Part shown: in pieces, positions 24,846 to 35,879 of the stretch
Layout of the letters: each line of letters starts with the position of its first letter
Position numbering within the stretch: the stretch's first letter is position 1
NCBI RefSeq assembly: GCF_029227915.1
Contig: NC_079887.1
Span: forward strand, 19,033,650-19,097,649
Length of the DNA stretch: 64,000 nt
Origin: Hydractinia symbiolongicarpus
Lineage: Eukaryota; Cnidaria; Hydrozoa; Anthoathecata; Hydractiniidae
Direction: 5' to 3'
Position numbers and translations under genes: made by a program
The notes under the pieces: model-generated
Seen by the model: only the letters and a program-made list of their open reading frames with translations
Told to the model about the DNA's origin: nothing
Database searches by the model: none

Positions 24846-25027
24846 CGGTCGTTCGAGGCTTGTTAGCGTAGTTGACGGTGTTATTACGCCATGGCGCAAT
24901 GGAAAACGACTTGGAACGTCTTAGGCCATTGACAACAGAAGGATTAGACCAATGGTAACCTGTGCAGTCACGTGAAACCACGTGATTTACGTGTAAGGCC
25001 TTAATTAGGCGTCAAAATGCCACATTA
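24846..25027 (+). repeat. Type B monomer (exemplar)
   Basis: Starts CGGTCGTTCGAGGCTTG. It has TGTTATTACGCCATGG instead of the TATAAAG of type A, and AACGTCTTAGGCC in place of GACGTCGTAGTCC. It then has CATTGACAACAGAAGG, CAGTCACGTGAAACCACGTG and CCTTAATTAGGCG. It is the most divergent subtype at the anchor. It normally sits between A and C. It contains the best example of the three evenly spaced CACGTG/TACGTG sites. Confidence 0.9.
24969..24993. other. Three phased CACGTG/TACGTG sites
   Basis: CACGTG at 24969-24974 and 24979-24984, and TACGTG at 24988-24993, with start spacings of 10 and 9 bp, so the sites lie on about the same face of the helix. The same trio is at 1161-1185. CACGTG is the E-box/G-box core bound by bHLH and plant bZIP factors; binding here is untested. 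In many other monomers one site is degraded to CACTTG. Confidence 0.75.
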
Positions 25028-25209
25028 CCGTCTTTAGAGGCCTGTGCGCGTAGCTGACGGTGTTTTAAAGCCATGGCGCAACAAAAAATCACTTGGGACG
25101 TCGAAGTCCATTGAGAGAGGAAGGATTAGACCAATATTAACCTGCACAAGCACGTAGAACTACGTGATTTACGTGTAAGGCTTTTATTAGGCATCAGAAG
25201 GCCATATTA
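25028..25209 (+). repeat. Type C monomer (exemplar)
   Basis: Starts CCGTCTTTAGAGGCC, preceded by CACATTA rather than CATATTA. It has GCGCGTAGCTGACGG, TTTTAAAGCCATGGCGC, AATCACTTGGGACGTCGAAG, GAGAGAGGAAGG, CCAATATTAACC and CTACGTGATTTACGTG. It is followed by D in the pentamer. In zone 1 an older version has GACGTCTAAGTCTATTG (for example 126-307). Confidence 0.9.
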
Positions 25210-25754
25210 CACCGTTTAGAGGACCGTGCGCGTACTTAACGGTGTTTTAAAGCTGTGACGCAACGGAAAACAACTTGGGACGTCGTAGTCCATTGAGAGT
25301 GGAAGGATTAGACCAATAATAACCTGCGCAAGCACGTGGAACCATTGATTTACGTGTAAGGCCTTTATTATGCACCAAAATGCCATATTACAGCGTTTGG
25401 AGGCCCGTGTGCGTATTTGACGGTGTCTTCAAGCTGTGACGCAACGAAAAACCACTTGGGACGTCTTAGTCCATTGAGAGTGGAGGGATTAGACCAATGG
25501 TAACCTGCGCAGGCACGTGGAACCACTTGATTTACGTGAAAGGCCTTTATTAGGCGTCAAAAGGCCATATTACGGCCTTTAGAAGACTCTTTGCGTGGTT
25601 GACGGTGTTATAAAGCCATGGGGCAATGGAAAGACACTTCGGACGTCGTAGTCCATTAAGAGTGGAAGGATTAGAGCAATGGTAACCTGCGCAGGCACGT
25701 GGAGCAACGTGATTTACGTGTAAGGCCTTTGTTAGAAGTCAAAAGGCCATATTA

Positions 25755-25936
25755 CGGTCGTTTGAGGCTTGTTAGCGTAGTTGACGGTGTTATTACGCCA
25801 TGGCGCAATGGAAAACGACTTGGAACGTCTTAGGCCATTGACAACAGCAGGATTAGAGCAATGGTAACCTGCGCAGGCACGTGGAGCAACGTGATTTACG
25901 TGTAAGGCCTTTGTTAGAAGTCAAAAGGCCATATTA
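25755..25936 (+). repeat. Hybrid B/A monomer giving consecutive B starts
   Basis: Begins as B (CGGTCGTTTGAGG, AACGTCTTAGGCC, TTGACAACAGCAGG) and continues as A (GATTAGAGCAATGG, GGAGCAACGTG, TTGTTAGAAGTC), so another B monomer follows at 25937. The hybrid recurs near 33.87, 35.87, 43.52 and 48.43 kb. GACAACAGCAGG (usual GACAACAGAAGG) tags the lineage. Confidence 0.85.
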
Positions 25937-26118
25937 CGGTCGTTCGAGGCTTGTTAGCGTAGTTGACGGTGTTATTACGCCATGGCGCAATGGAAAACGA
26001 CTTGGAACGTCTTAGGCCATTGACAACAGCAGGATTAGACCAATGGTAACCTGCGCAGTCACGTGAAACCACGTGATTTACGTGTAAGGCCTTAATTAGG
26101 CGTCAAAATGCCACATTA

Positions 26119-26299
26119 CCGTCTTTAGAGGCCCGTGCGCGTAGCTGACGGTGTTTTAAAGCTGTGACGCAACGGAAAACAACTTGGGACGTCGTAGTCC
26201 ATTGAGAGTGGAAGGATTAGACCAATAATAACCTGCACAAGCACGTGGAACCATTGATTTACGTGTAAGGCCTTTATTATGCACCAAAATGCCATATTA
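26119..26299 (+). repeat. Hybrid C/D monomer
   Basis: Begins as type C (CCGTCTTTAGAGG, GTAGCTGACGG) and switches at GTGTTTTAAAGC to type D (CTGTGACGCAACGG, CCAATAATAACC, ACCATTGATT), giving 181 bp. This is a crossover inside the monomer, in the shared TGTTTTAAAG. The same switch recurs near 34.17, 43.83, 48.74, 51.11 and 52.56 kb, sometimes with a different downstream tail. Confidence 0.85.
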
Positions 26300-27209
26300 C
26301 AGCGTTTGGAGGCCCGTGTGCGTATTTGACGGTGTCTTTAAGCTGTGACGCAACGAAAAACCACTTGGGACGTCTTAGTCCATTGAGAGTGGAGGGATTA
26401 GACCAATGGTAACCTGCGCAGGCACGTGGAACCACTTGATTTACGTGAAAGGCCTTTATTAGGCGTCAAAAGGCCATATTACGGCCTTTAGAAGACTCTT
26501 TGCGTGGTTGACGGTGTTATAAAGCCATGGGGCAATGGAAAGACACTTCGGACGTCGTAGTCCATTAAGAGTGGAAGGATTAGAGCAATGGTAACCTGCG
26601 CAGGCACGTGGAGCAACGTGATTTACGTGTAAGGCCTTTGTTAGAAGTCAAAAGGCCATATTACGGTCGTTCGAGGCTTGTTAGCGTAGTTGACGGTGTT
26701 ATTACGCCATGGCGCAATGGAAAACGACTTGGAACGTCTTAGGCCATTGACAACAGAAGGATTAGACCAATGGTAACCTGCGCAGTCACGTGAAACCACG
26801 TGATTTACGTGTAAAGCCTTAATTAGGCGTCAAAATGCCACATTACCGTCTTTAGAGGCCCGTGCGCGTAGCTGACGGTGTTTTAAAGCCATGGCGCAAC
26901 AAAAAATCACTTGGGACGTCGAAGTCCATTGAGAGAGGAAGGATTAGACCAATATTAACCTGCACAAGCACGTAGAACTACGTGATTTACGTGTAAGGCT
27001 TTTATTAGGCATCAGGAGGCCATATTACACCGTTTAGAGGACCGTGCGCGTACTTAACGGTGTTTTAAAGCCGTGACGCAATGGAAAACCACTTGGGACG
27101 TCGTAGTCCATTGAGAGTAGAAGCATTAGACCAATGGTAACCTGCACAGGCACGTGGAATCAGGTCATTTACGTGCAAGGCTTTTATTAAGCATAAAAAG
27201 GCCATATTA

Positions 27210-27391
27210 CAGTAGTTAGAGGCCTGTAAACGTAGTTGACGGTGTTAAAGGGGTATGCCGCATTGGAAAGCCACTTCGGACGTCGTAGTCGATTGAGAGT
27301 GGAAGGATTAGACCAATGGTAACCTACGCAGGCGCGTGGAGCCACTTGATTTACGTGTAAGGCCTTTATTAGGCATCCAGATGCCATATTA
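27210..27391 (+). repeat. Type F monomer (exemplar)
   Basis: Starts CAGTAGTTAGAGGCCTG. It has TAAACGTAGTTGACGG, GTTAAAGGGGTATGCCGC in place of the usual TATAAAGCCATGGCGC, CCACTTCGGACGTCG and CTACGCAGGCGCGTGGAGCC. The zone 1 version (490-671) reads TACACGTAGTTGACGG and AAAAGAGTTAGCCGC. It is always preceded by a monomer ending in AAGCATMAAAAGG. It is linked to three identical contexts at 27.2, 49.6 and 53.6 kb. Confidence 0.85.
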
Positions 27392-30300
27392 CACCGTTTA
27401 GAGGACCGTGCGCGTAGTTAACGGTGTTATAAAGCCGTGACGCAACGGAAAACCACTTGGGACGTCGTAGTCCATTGAGAGTGGAAGGATTAGACCAATG
27501 GTAACATACGCAGGCGCGTGGAGCCACTTGATTTACGTGTAAGGCCTTTATTAGACATCAAAATGCCATATTACACCGTTTACAGGACCGTGCGCGTAGT
27601 TAACGGTGTTATAAAGCCGTGACGCAACGGAAAACCACTTGGAACGTCGTAGTCCATTGAGAGTGGAAGGATTAGACCAATGGTAACCTGCGCAGGCACG
27701 TGGAACCTCTTGATTTACGTGTAAGGCCTTTATTAGGCGTCAAAAGGCCGTACTACGGCCTTTAGAGGGTTCTTGGCGTAGTTGACGGTGTTATAAAGCC
27801 ACGGCGCAATGGAAAACGGCTTCGGACGTCGTAGGCCATTGAGAGTGGAAGGATTAGACCAATAATAACCTACGCAAGCACGTGGAACCACTTGATTTAC
27901 GTGTAAGGCCTTTATTAGGCACCAAAATGCCATATTACCGTCTTTAGAGGCCGGTGCGCGTAGGTAACGGTGTTTTAAAGCCATGGCGCAACAGAAAATC
28001 ACTTGGGACATCGAAGTCCATTTAGAGTGGAAAGATTAGACCAATATTAACCTGCGCAAGCACGTGGAACTACGTGATTTACGTGTAAGGCTTTTATTAG
28101 GCATCAGAAGGCCATATTACAGCGTTTAGAGGACCGTGCGCGTAGTTAACGGTGTTTTATAGCTGTGACGCAACGGAAAACCACTTGGGACGTCGAAGTC
28201 CATTGAGAGAGGAAGGATTAGACCAATATTAACCTGCGCAAGCACGTGGAACTACGTGATTTACGTGTAAGGCTTTTATTAGGCATCAGAAGGCCATATT
28301 ACACCGTTCAGAGGACCGTGCGCGTACTTAACGGTGTTTTAAAGCTGTGACGCAACGGAAAACAACTTGGGACGTCGTAGTCCATTGAGAGTGGAAGGAT
28401 TAGACCAATAATAACCTGCGCAAGCACGTGGAACCATTGATTTACGTGTAAGGCCTTTATTATGCACCAAAATGCCATATTACAGCGTTTGGAGGCCCGT
28501 GCGCGTATTTGACGGTGTCTTCAAGCTGTGACTCAACGAAAAACCACTTGGGACGTCGTAGTCCATTGAGAGAGGAAGGATTAGACCAATGGTAAACTGC
28601 GCAGGCACGTGGAACCACTTGATTTACGTGAAAGGACTTTTTTCGGCATCAAAAGGCCATATTGCGGCCTTTAAAGGTCTCTTAGCGTGGTTGACGGTGT
28701 TATAAAGCCATGGGGCAATGGAAAGCCACTTCGGACGTCGTAGTCCATTAAGAGTGGAAGGATTAGAGCAATGGTAACCTGCGCAGGCACGTGGAGCAAC
28801 GTGATTTACGTGTAAGGCCTTTGTTAGAAGTCAAAAGGCCATATTACGGTTGTTCGAGGCTTGTTAGCGTAGTTGACGGTGTTATTACGCCATGGCGCAA
28901 TGGAAAACGACTTGGAACGTCTTAGGCCATTGACAACAGAAGGATTAGACCAATGGTAATCTGCGCAGTCACGTGAAACCACGTGATTTACGTGTAAGGC
29001 CTTAATTAGGCGTCAAAATGCCACATTACCCTCTTTAGAGGCCCGTGCGCGTAGCTGACGGTGTTTTAAAGCCATGGCGCAACAAAAAATCACTTGGGAC
29101 GTCGAAGTCCATTGAGAGAGGAAGGATTAGACCAATATTAACCTGCGCAAGCTCGTGGAACTACGTGATTTAAGTGTAAGGCTTTTATTAGGCATCAGAA
29201 GGCCATATTACACCGTTTAGAGAACCGTGCGCGTACTTAACGGTGTTTTAAAGCTGTGACGCAACGGAAAACCACTTGGGACGTCGTAGTCCATTGAGAG
29301 TAGAAGCATTAGACCAATGGTAACCTGCGCAGGCACGTGGAATCACGTCATTTACGTGCAAGGCTTTTATTAAGCATAAAAAGGCCATATTACAGTAGTT
29401 AGAGGCCTGTAAACGTAGTTGACGGTGTTATAAAGCCGTGACGCAACGGAAAACCACTTGGGACGTCGTAGTCCATTGAGACTGGAAGGATTAGACCAAT
29501 GGTAACCTGCGCAGGCACGTGGAACCTCTTGATTTACGTGTAAGGCCTTTATTAGGCGTCAAAAGGCCGTACTACGGCCTTTAGAGGGTTCTTAGCGTAG
29601 TTGACGGTGTTATAAAGCCATGGCGCAATGGAAAACGGCTTCGGACGTCGTAGTCCATTGAGAGTGGAAGGATTAGACCAATAATAACCTGTGCAAGCAC
29701 GTGGAACCACTTGATTTACGTGTAAGGCCTTTATTAGGCACCAAAATGCCATATTACAGCGTTTGGAGGCCCGTGCGCGTGTTTGACGGTGTCTTCAAGC
29801 TGTGACGCAACGAAAAACCACTTGGGAAGTCGTAGTCCATTGAGAGTGGAAGGATTAGACCAATGGTAAACTGCGCAGGCACGTGGAACCACTTGATTTA
29901 CGTGAAAGGACTTTTTTAGGCATCAAAAGGCCATATTGCGGCCTTTAGAGGTCTCTTAGGGTGGTTGACGGTGTTATAAAGCCATGGGGCAATGGAAAGC
30001 CACTTCGGACGTCGTAGTCCATTAAGAGTGAAAGGAATAGAGCAATGGTAACCTGCGCAGGCACGTGGAGCAACGTGATTTACGTGTAAGGCCTTTGTTA
30101 GAAGTCAAAAGGCCATATTACGGTCGTTCGAGGCTTGTTAGCGTAGTTGACGGTGTTATTAAGCTATGGCGCAATGGAGGACGAATTGGAACGTCTTAGG
30201 CCATTGACAACAGAAGGATTAGACCAATGGTAACCTGCGCAGGCACGTGGAACTACTTGATTTACGTGAAAGGCCTTTATTAGGCGTCAAAAGGCCATAT

Positions 30301-30960
30301 TACGGCCTTTAGAGGCCCGTGCGCGTAGCTGACGGAGTTTTAAAGCCATGGGGCAACAGAAAATCACTTGGGACGTCGAAGTCCATTGAGAGTGGAAAGA
30401 TTAAACCAATATTAAACTGCGCAACCACGTGGAACTACGTGATTCACGTGTAAGGCTTTTATTAGGCATCAAAATGCCATATCACAGCGTTTGGAGTCCC
30501 GTGCGCGTATTTGACGGTGTCTTAAAGCTGTGACGCAACGGAAAACAACTTGGGACGTCGTATTTCATTGAGAGTAGAAGCATTAGACCAATGGTAACCT
30601 GCGCAGGCACGTGGAATCACGTCATTTACGTGCAAGGCTTTTATTAAGCATAAAAAGGCCGTACTACGGCCTTTAGAGGGTTCTCAGCGTAGTTGACGGT
30701 GTTATAAAGCCATGGCGCAATGGAAAACGGCTTCGGACGTCGTAGTCCATTGAGAGTGGAAGGATTAGACCAATAATAACCTGCGCAAGCACGTGGAACC
30801 ACTTGATTTACGTGTAAGGCCTTTATTAGGCACAAAATGCCATATTACAGCATTTGGAGGCCCGTGCGCGTATTTGACGGTGTCTTCAAGCTGTGACGCA
30901 ACGAAAAACCGCTTGGGAAGTCGTAGTCCATTGAGAGTGGAAGGATTAGACCAATGGTAA

Positions 30961-33900
30961 ACTGCGCAGGCACGTGGAACCACTTGATTTACGTGAAAGG
31001 ACTTTTTTAGGCATCAAAAGGCCATATTGCGGCCTTTAGAGGTCTCTTAGCGTGGTTGACGGTGTTATAAAGCCATGGGGCAATGGAAAGCCACTTCGGA
31101 CGTCGTAGTCCATTAAGAGTGGAAGGATTAGAGCAATGGTAACCTGCGCAGGCACGTGGAACCACTTGATCTACGTGAAAGGACTTAATTAGGCGTCAAA
31201 TGGCCATATTACGGCCTTTAGAGGTCTCTTAGCGTGGTTGAGGGTGTTATAAAGCCATGGGGCAATGGAAAGACACTTCGGACGTCGTAGTCCATTAAGA
31301 GTGGAAGGATTAGAGCAATGGTAACCTGCGCAGGCACGTGGAGCAACGTGATTTACGCGTAAGGCCTTTGTTAGAAGTCAAAAGGCCATATTACGGTCGT
31401 TCGAGGCTTGTTAGCGTTGTTGACGGTGTTATTACGCCATGGCGCAATGGAAGACGACTTGGAGCGTCTTAGGCCATTGACAACAGAAGGATTAGACCAA
31501 TGGTAACCTGCGCAGTCACGTGGAACCACGTGATTTATGTGTAAGGCCTTAATAATGCGTCGAAATGCCACATTACCGTCTTTAGAGGCCGGTTTAGAGG
31601 ACCGTGCGCGTAGTTAACGGTGTTTTAAAGCTGTGACGCAACGGAAAACCACTTGGGACGTCGTAGTCCATAGAGACTGGAATGATTACACCAATGGTAA
31701 CCTGCGCAGGCACGTGGAACCACTTGACTTACGTGAAAGGATTTTATTAGGCGTCAAAAGGCCATATTACGGCCTTTAGAAGTCTCTTAGCGTGGTTGAC
31801 GGTGTTATAAAGCCATGGGGCAATGGAAAGCCACTTCGGACGTAGTAGTCCATTAAGAGTGGAAGGATTAGAGCAATGGTAACCTGCGCAGGCACGTGGA
31901 GCAACGTGATTTACGTGTAAGGCCTTTGTTAGAAGTCAAAAGGCCATATTACGGTCGTTCGAGGCTTGTTAGCGTAGTTGACGGTGTTATTACGCCATGG
32001 CGCAATGGAAAACGACTTAGAACGTCTTAGGCCATTGACAACAGAAGGATTAGACCAATGGTAACCTGCGCAGTCACGTGAAACCACGTGATTTACGTGT
32101 AAGGCCTTAATTAGGCGTCAAAATGCCACATTACCGTCTTTAGAGGCCCGTGCGCGTAGCTGACGGTGTTTTAAAGCCATGGCGCAACAAAAAATCACTT
32201 GGGACGTCGAAGTCCATTGAGAGAGGAAGGATTAGACCAACATTAACCTGCCCAAGCACGTGGAACTACGTGATTTACGTGTAAGGCTTTTATTAGGCAT
32301 CAGAAGGCCATATTACACCGTTTAGAGGACCGTGCGCGTACTTAACGGTGTTTTAAAGCTGTGACGCAACGGAAAACAACTTGGGACGTCGTAGTCCATT
32401 GAGAGTGGAAGGATTAGACCAATAATAACCTGCGCAAGCACGTGGAACCATTGATTTACGTGTAAGGCCTTTATTATGCACCAAAATGCCATATTACAGC
32501 GTTTGGAGGCCCGTGTGCGTATTTGACGGTGTCTTCAAGCTGTGACGCAACGAAAAACCACTTGGGACGTTTTAGTCCATTGAGAGTGGAGGGATTAGAC
32601 CAATGGTAACCTGCGCAGGCACGTGGAACCACTTGATTTACGTGAAAGGCCTTTATTAGGCGTCAAAAGGCCATATTACGGCCTTTAAAAGACTCTTTGC
32701 GTGGTTGACGGTGTTATAAAGCCATGGGGCAATGGAAAGACACTTCGGACGTCGTAGTCCATTAAGAGTGGAAGGATTAGAGCAATGGTAACCTGCGCAG
32801 GCACGTGGAGCAACGTGATTTACGTGTAAGGCCTTTGTTAGAAGTCAAAAGGCCATATTACGGTCGTTCGAGGCTTGTTAGCGTAGTTGACGGTGTTATT
32901 ACGCCATGGCGCAATGGAAAACGACTTGGAACGTCTTAGGCCATTGACAACAGAAGGATTAGACCAATGGTAACCTGCGCAGTCACGTGAAACCACGTGA
33001 TTTACGTGTAAGGCCTTAATTAGGCGTCAAAATGCCACATTACCGTCTTTAGAGGCCTGTGCGCGTAGCTGACGGTGTTTTAAAGCCATGGCGCAACAAA
33101 AAATCACTTGGGACGTCGAAGTCCATTGAGAGAGGAAGGATTAGACCAATATTAACCTGCACAAGCACGTAGAACTACGTGATTTACGTGTAAGGCTTTT
33201 ATTAGGAATCAGAAGGCCATATTACACCGTTTAGAGGACCGTGCGCGTACTTAACGGTGTTTTAAAGCTGTGACGCAACGGAAAACAACTTGGGACGTCG
33301 TAGTCCATTGAGAGTGGAAGGATTAGACCAATAATAACCTGCGCAAGCACGTGGAACCATTGATTTACGTGTAAGGCCTTTATTATGCACCAAAATGCCA
33401 TATTACAGCGTTTGGAGGCCCGTGTGCGTATTTGACGGTGTCTTCAAGCTGTGACGCAACGAAAAACCACTTGGGACGTCTTAGTCCATTGAGAGTGGAG
33501 GGATTAGACCAATGGTAACCTGCGCAGGCACGTGGAACCACTTGATTTACGTGAAAGGCCTTTATTAGGCGTCAAAAGGCCATATTACGGCCTTTAGAAG
33601 ACTCTTTGCGTGGTTGACGGTGTTATAAAGCCATGGGGCAATGGAAAGACACTTCGGACGTCGTAGTCCATTAAGAGTGGAAGGATTAGAGCAATGGTAA
33701 CCTGCGCAGGCACGTGGAGCAACGTGATTTACGTGTAAGGCCTTTGTTAGAAGTCAAAAGGCCATATTACGGTCGTTCGAGGCTTGTTAGCGTAGTTGAC
33801 GGTGTTATTACGCCATGGCGCAATGGAAAACGACTTGGAACGTCTTAGGCCATTGACAACAGCAGGATTAGAGCAATGGTAACCTGCGCAGGCACGTGGA

Positions 33901-35003
33901 GCAACGTGATTTACGTGTAAGGCCTTTGTTAGAAGTCAAAAGGCCATATTACGGTCGTTCGAGGCTTGTTAGCGTAGTTGACGGTGTTATTACGCCATGG
34001 CGCAATGGAAAACGACTTGGAACGTCTTAGGCCATTGACAACAGCAGGATTAGACCAATGGTAACCTGCGCAGTCACGTGAAACCACGTGATTTACGTGT
34101 AAGGCCTTAATTAGGCGTCAAAATGCCACATTACCGTCTTTAGAGGCCCGTGCGCGTAGCTGACGGTGTTTTAAAGCTGTGACGCAACGGAAAACAACTT
34201 GGGACGTCGTAGTCCATTGAGAGTGGAAGGATTAGACCAATGGTAACCTACGCAGGCGCGTGGAGCCACTTGATTTACGTGTAAGGCCTTTATTAGGCAT
34301 CCAGATGCCATATTACACCGTTTAGAGGACCGTGCGCGTAGTTAACGGTGTTATAAAGCCGTGACGCAACGGAAAACCACTTGGGACGTCGTAGTCCATT
34401 GAGAGTGGAAGGATTAGACCAATGGTAACATACGCAGGCGCGTGGAGCCACTTGATTTACGTGTAAGGCCTTTATTAGACATCAAAATGCCATATTACAC
34501 CGTTTACAGGACCGTGCGCGTAGTTAACGGTGTTATAAAGCCGTGACGCAACGGAAAACCACTTGGAACGTCGTAGTCCATTGAGAGTGGAAGGATTAGA
34601 CCAATGGTAACCTGCGCAGGCACGTGGAACCTCTTGATTTACGTGTAAGGCCTTTATTAGGCGTCAAAAGGCCGTACTACGGCCTTTAGAGGGTTCTTGG
34701 CGTAGTTGACGGTGTTATAAAGCCACGGCGCAATGGAAAACGGCTTCGGACGTCGTAGGCCATTGAGAGTGGAAGGATTAGACCAATAATAACCTACGCA
34801 AGCACGTGGAACCACTTGATTTACGTGTAAGGCCTTTATTAGGCACCAAAATGCCATATTACCGTCTTTAGAGGCCGGTGCGCGTAGGTAACGGTGTTTT
34901 AAAGCCATGGCGCAACAGAAAATCACTTGGGACATCGAAGTCCATTTAGAGTGGAAAGATTAGACCAATATTAACCTGCGCAAGCACGTGGAACTACGTG
35001 ATT
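30961..35003 (+). repeat. 4.04 kb block repeated at 40614-44656 (offset 9653)
   Basis: The longest near-identical pair I could trace. It carries the +12 bp C/D junction, the rare GACGTTTTAG, the hybrid B/A and C/D monomers and the GGAATCAGAAGG variant in both copies. It begins where CTGCGCAGGCACG leads into AAAGGACTTTTTTAGG. It ends at GTGATTTACG, where copy 2 switches to CGTAAGGCC. Confidence 0.83.
31577..31608 (+). repeat. +12 bp C/D junction insertion, copy 2
   Basis: Same CCGTCTTTAGAGGCC + GGTTTAGAGGACCG join as near 23744. It lies in the block offset by 7833 bp from the first copy and is a shared-descent marker. Confidence 0.88.
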
Positions 35004-35879
35004 TACGTGTAAGGCTTTTATTAGGCATCAGAAGGCCATATTACAGCGTTTAGAGGACCGTGCGCGTAGTTAACGGTGTTTTATAGCTGTGACGCAACGG
35101 AAAACCACTTGGGACGTCGAAGTCCATTGAGAGAGGAAGGATTAGACCAATATTAACCTGCGCAAGCACGTGGAACTACGTGATTTACGTGTAAGGCTTT
35201 TATTAGGCATCAGAAGGCCATATTACACCGTTCAGAGGACCGTGCGCGTACTTAACGGTGTTTTAAAGCTGTGACGCAACGGAAAACAACTTGGGACGTC
35301 GTAGTCCATTGAGAGTGGAAGGATTAGACCAATAATAACCTGCGCAAGCACGTGGAACCATTGATTTACGTGTAAGGCCTTTATTATGCACCAAAATGCC
35401 ATATTACAGCGTTTGGAGGCCCGTGCGCGTATTTGACGGTGTCTTCAAGCTGTGACTCAACGAAAAACCACTTGGGACGTCTTAGTCCATTGAGAGTGGA
35501 GGGATTAGACCAATGGTAACCTGCGCAGGCACGTGGAACCACTTGATTTACGTGAAAGGCCTTTATTAGGCGTCAAAAGGCCATATTACGGCCTTTAGAA
35601 GACTCTTTGCGTGGTTGACGGTGTTATAAAGCCATGGGGCAATGGAAAGACACTTCGGACGTCGTAGTCCATTAAGAGTGGAAGGATTAGAGCAATGGTA
35701 ACCTGCGCAGGCACGTGGAGCAACGTGATTTACGTGTAAGGCCTTTGTTAGAAGTCAAAAGGCCATATTACGGTCGTTCGAGGCTTGTTAGCGTAGTTGA
35801 CGGTGTTATTACGCCATGGCGCAATGGAAAACGACTTGGAACGTCTTAGGCCATTGACAACAGCAGGATTAGAGCAATG

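Larger units (their letters stand above)
24301..25209 (+). repeat. Reference unit of the 909 bp five-monomer higher-order repeat (D-E-A-B-C)
   Basis: Five distinct monomers in fixed order: D 24301-24481 (181 bp), E 24482-24663 (182), A 24664-24845 (182), B 24846-25027 (182), C 25028-25209 (182). The unit restarts with D at 25210. The next copy (25210 onward) keeps D, E and A in the same positions, then diverges through an extra B. The unit length of 909 is explained by a single missing base in D, where ACCACTTGATT becomes ACCATTGATT. The same order recurs near 32.3-34.1, 39.4-40.4, 42.0-43.8, 46.9-48.7, 51.8-53.4 and 61.6-63.8 kb, with local gains and losses of whole monomers. Confidence 0.9.
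25850..27473 (+). repeat. 1.6 kb block repeated at 52252-53875, and at about 48431-49954 minus one monomer
   Basis: The rare GTGTCTTTAAGC lies at 26333, 48912 and 52733, and the F monomer GGGGTATGCCGCATTGG near 27250, 49650 and 53652. The offset to the 52 kb copy is constant (26402). The offset to the 48-50 kb copy drops from 22581 to 22399, exactly 182 bp. That copy joins an A start directly to a B tail at about 49098. Confidence 0.83.
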
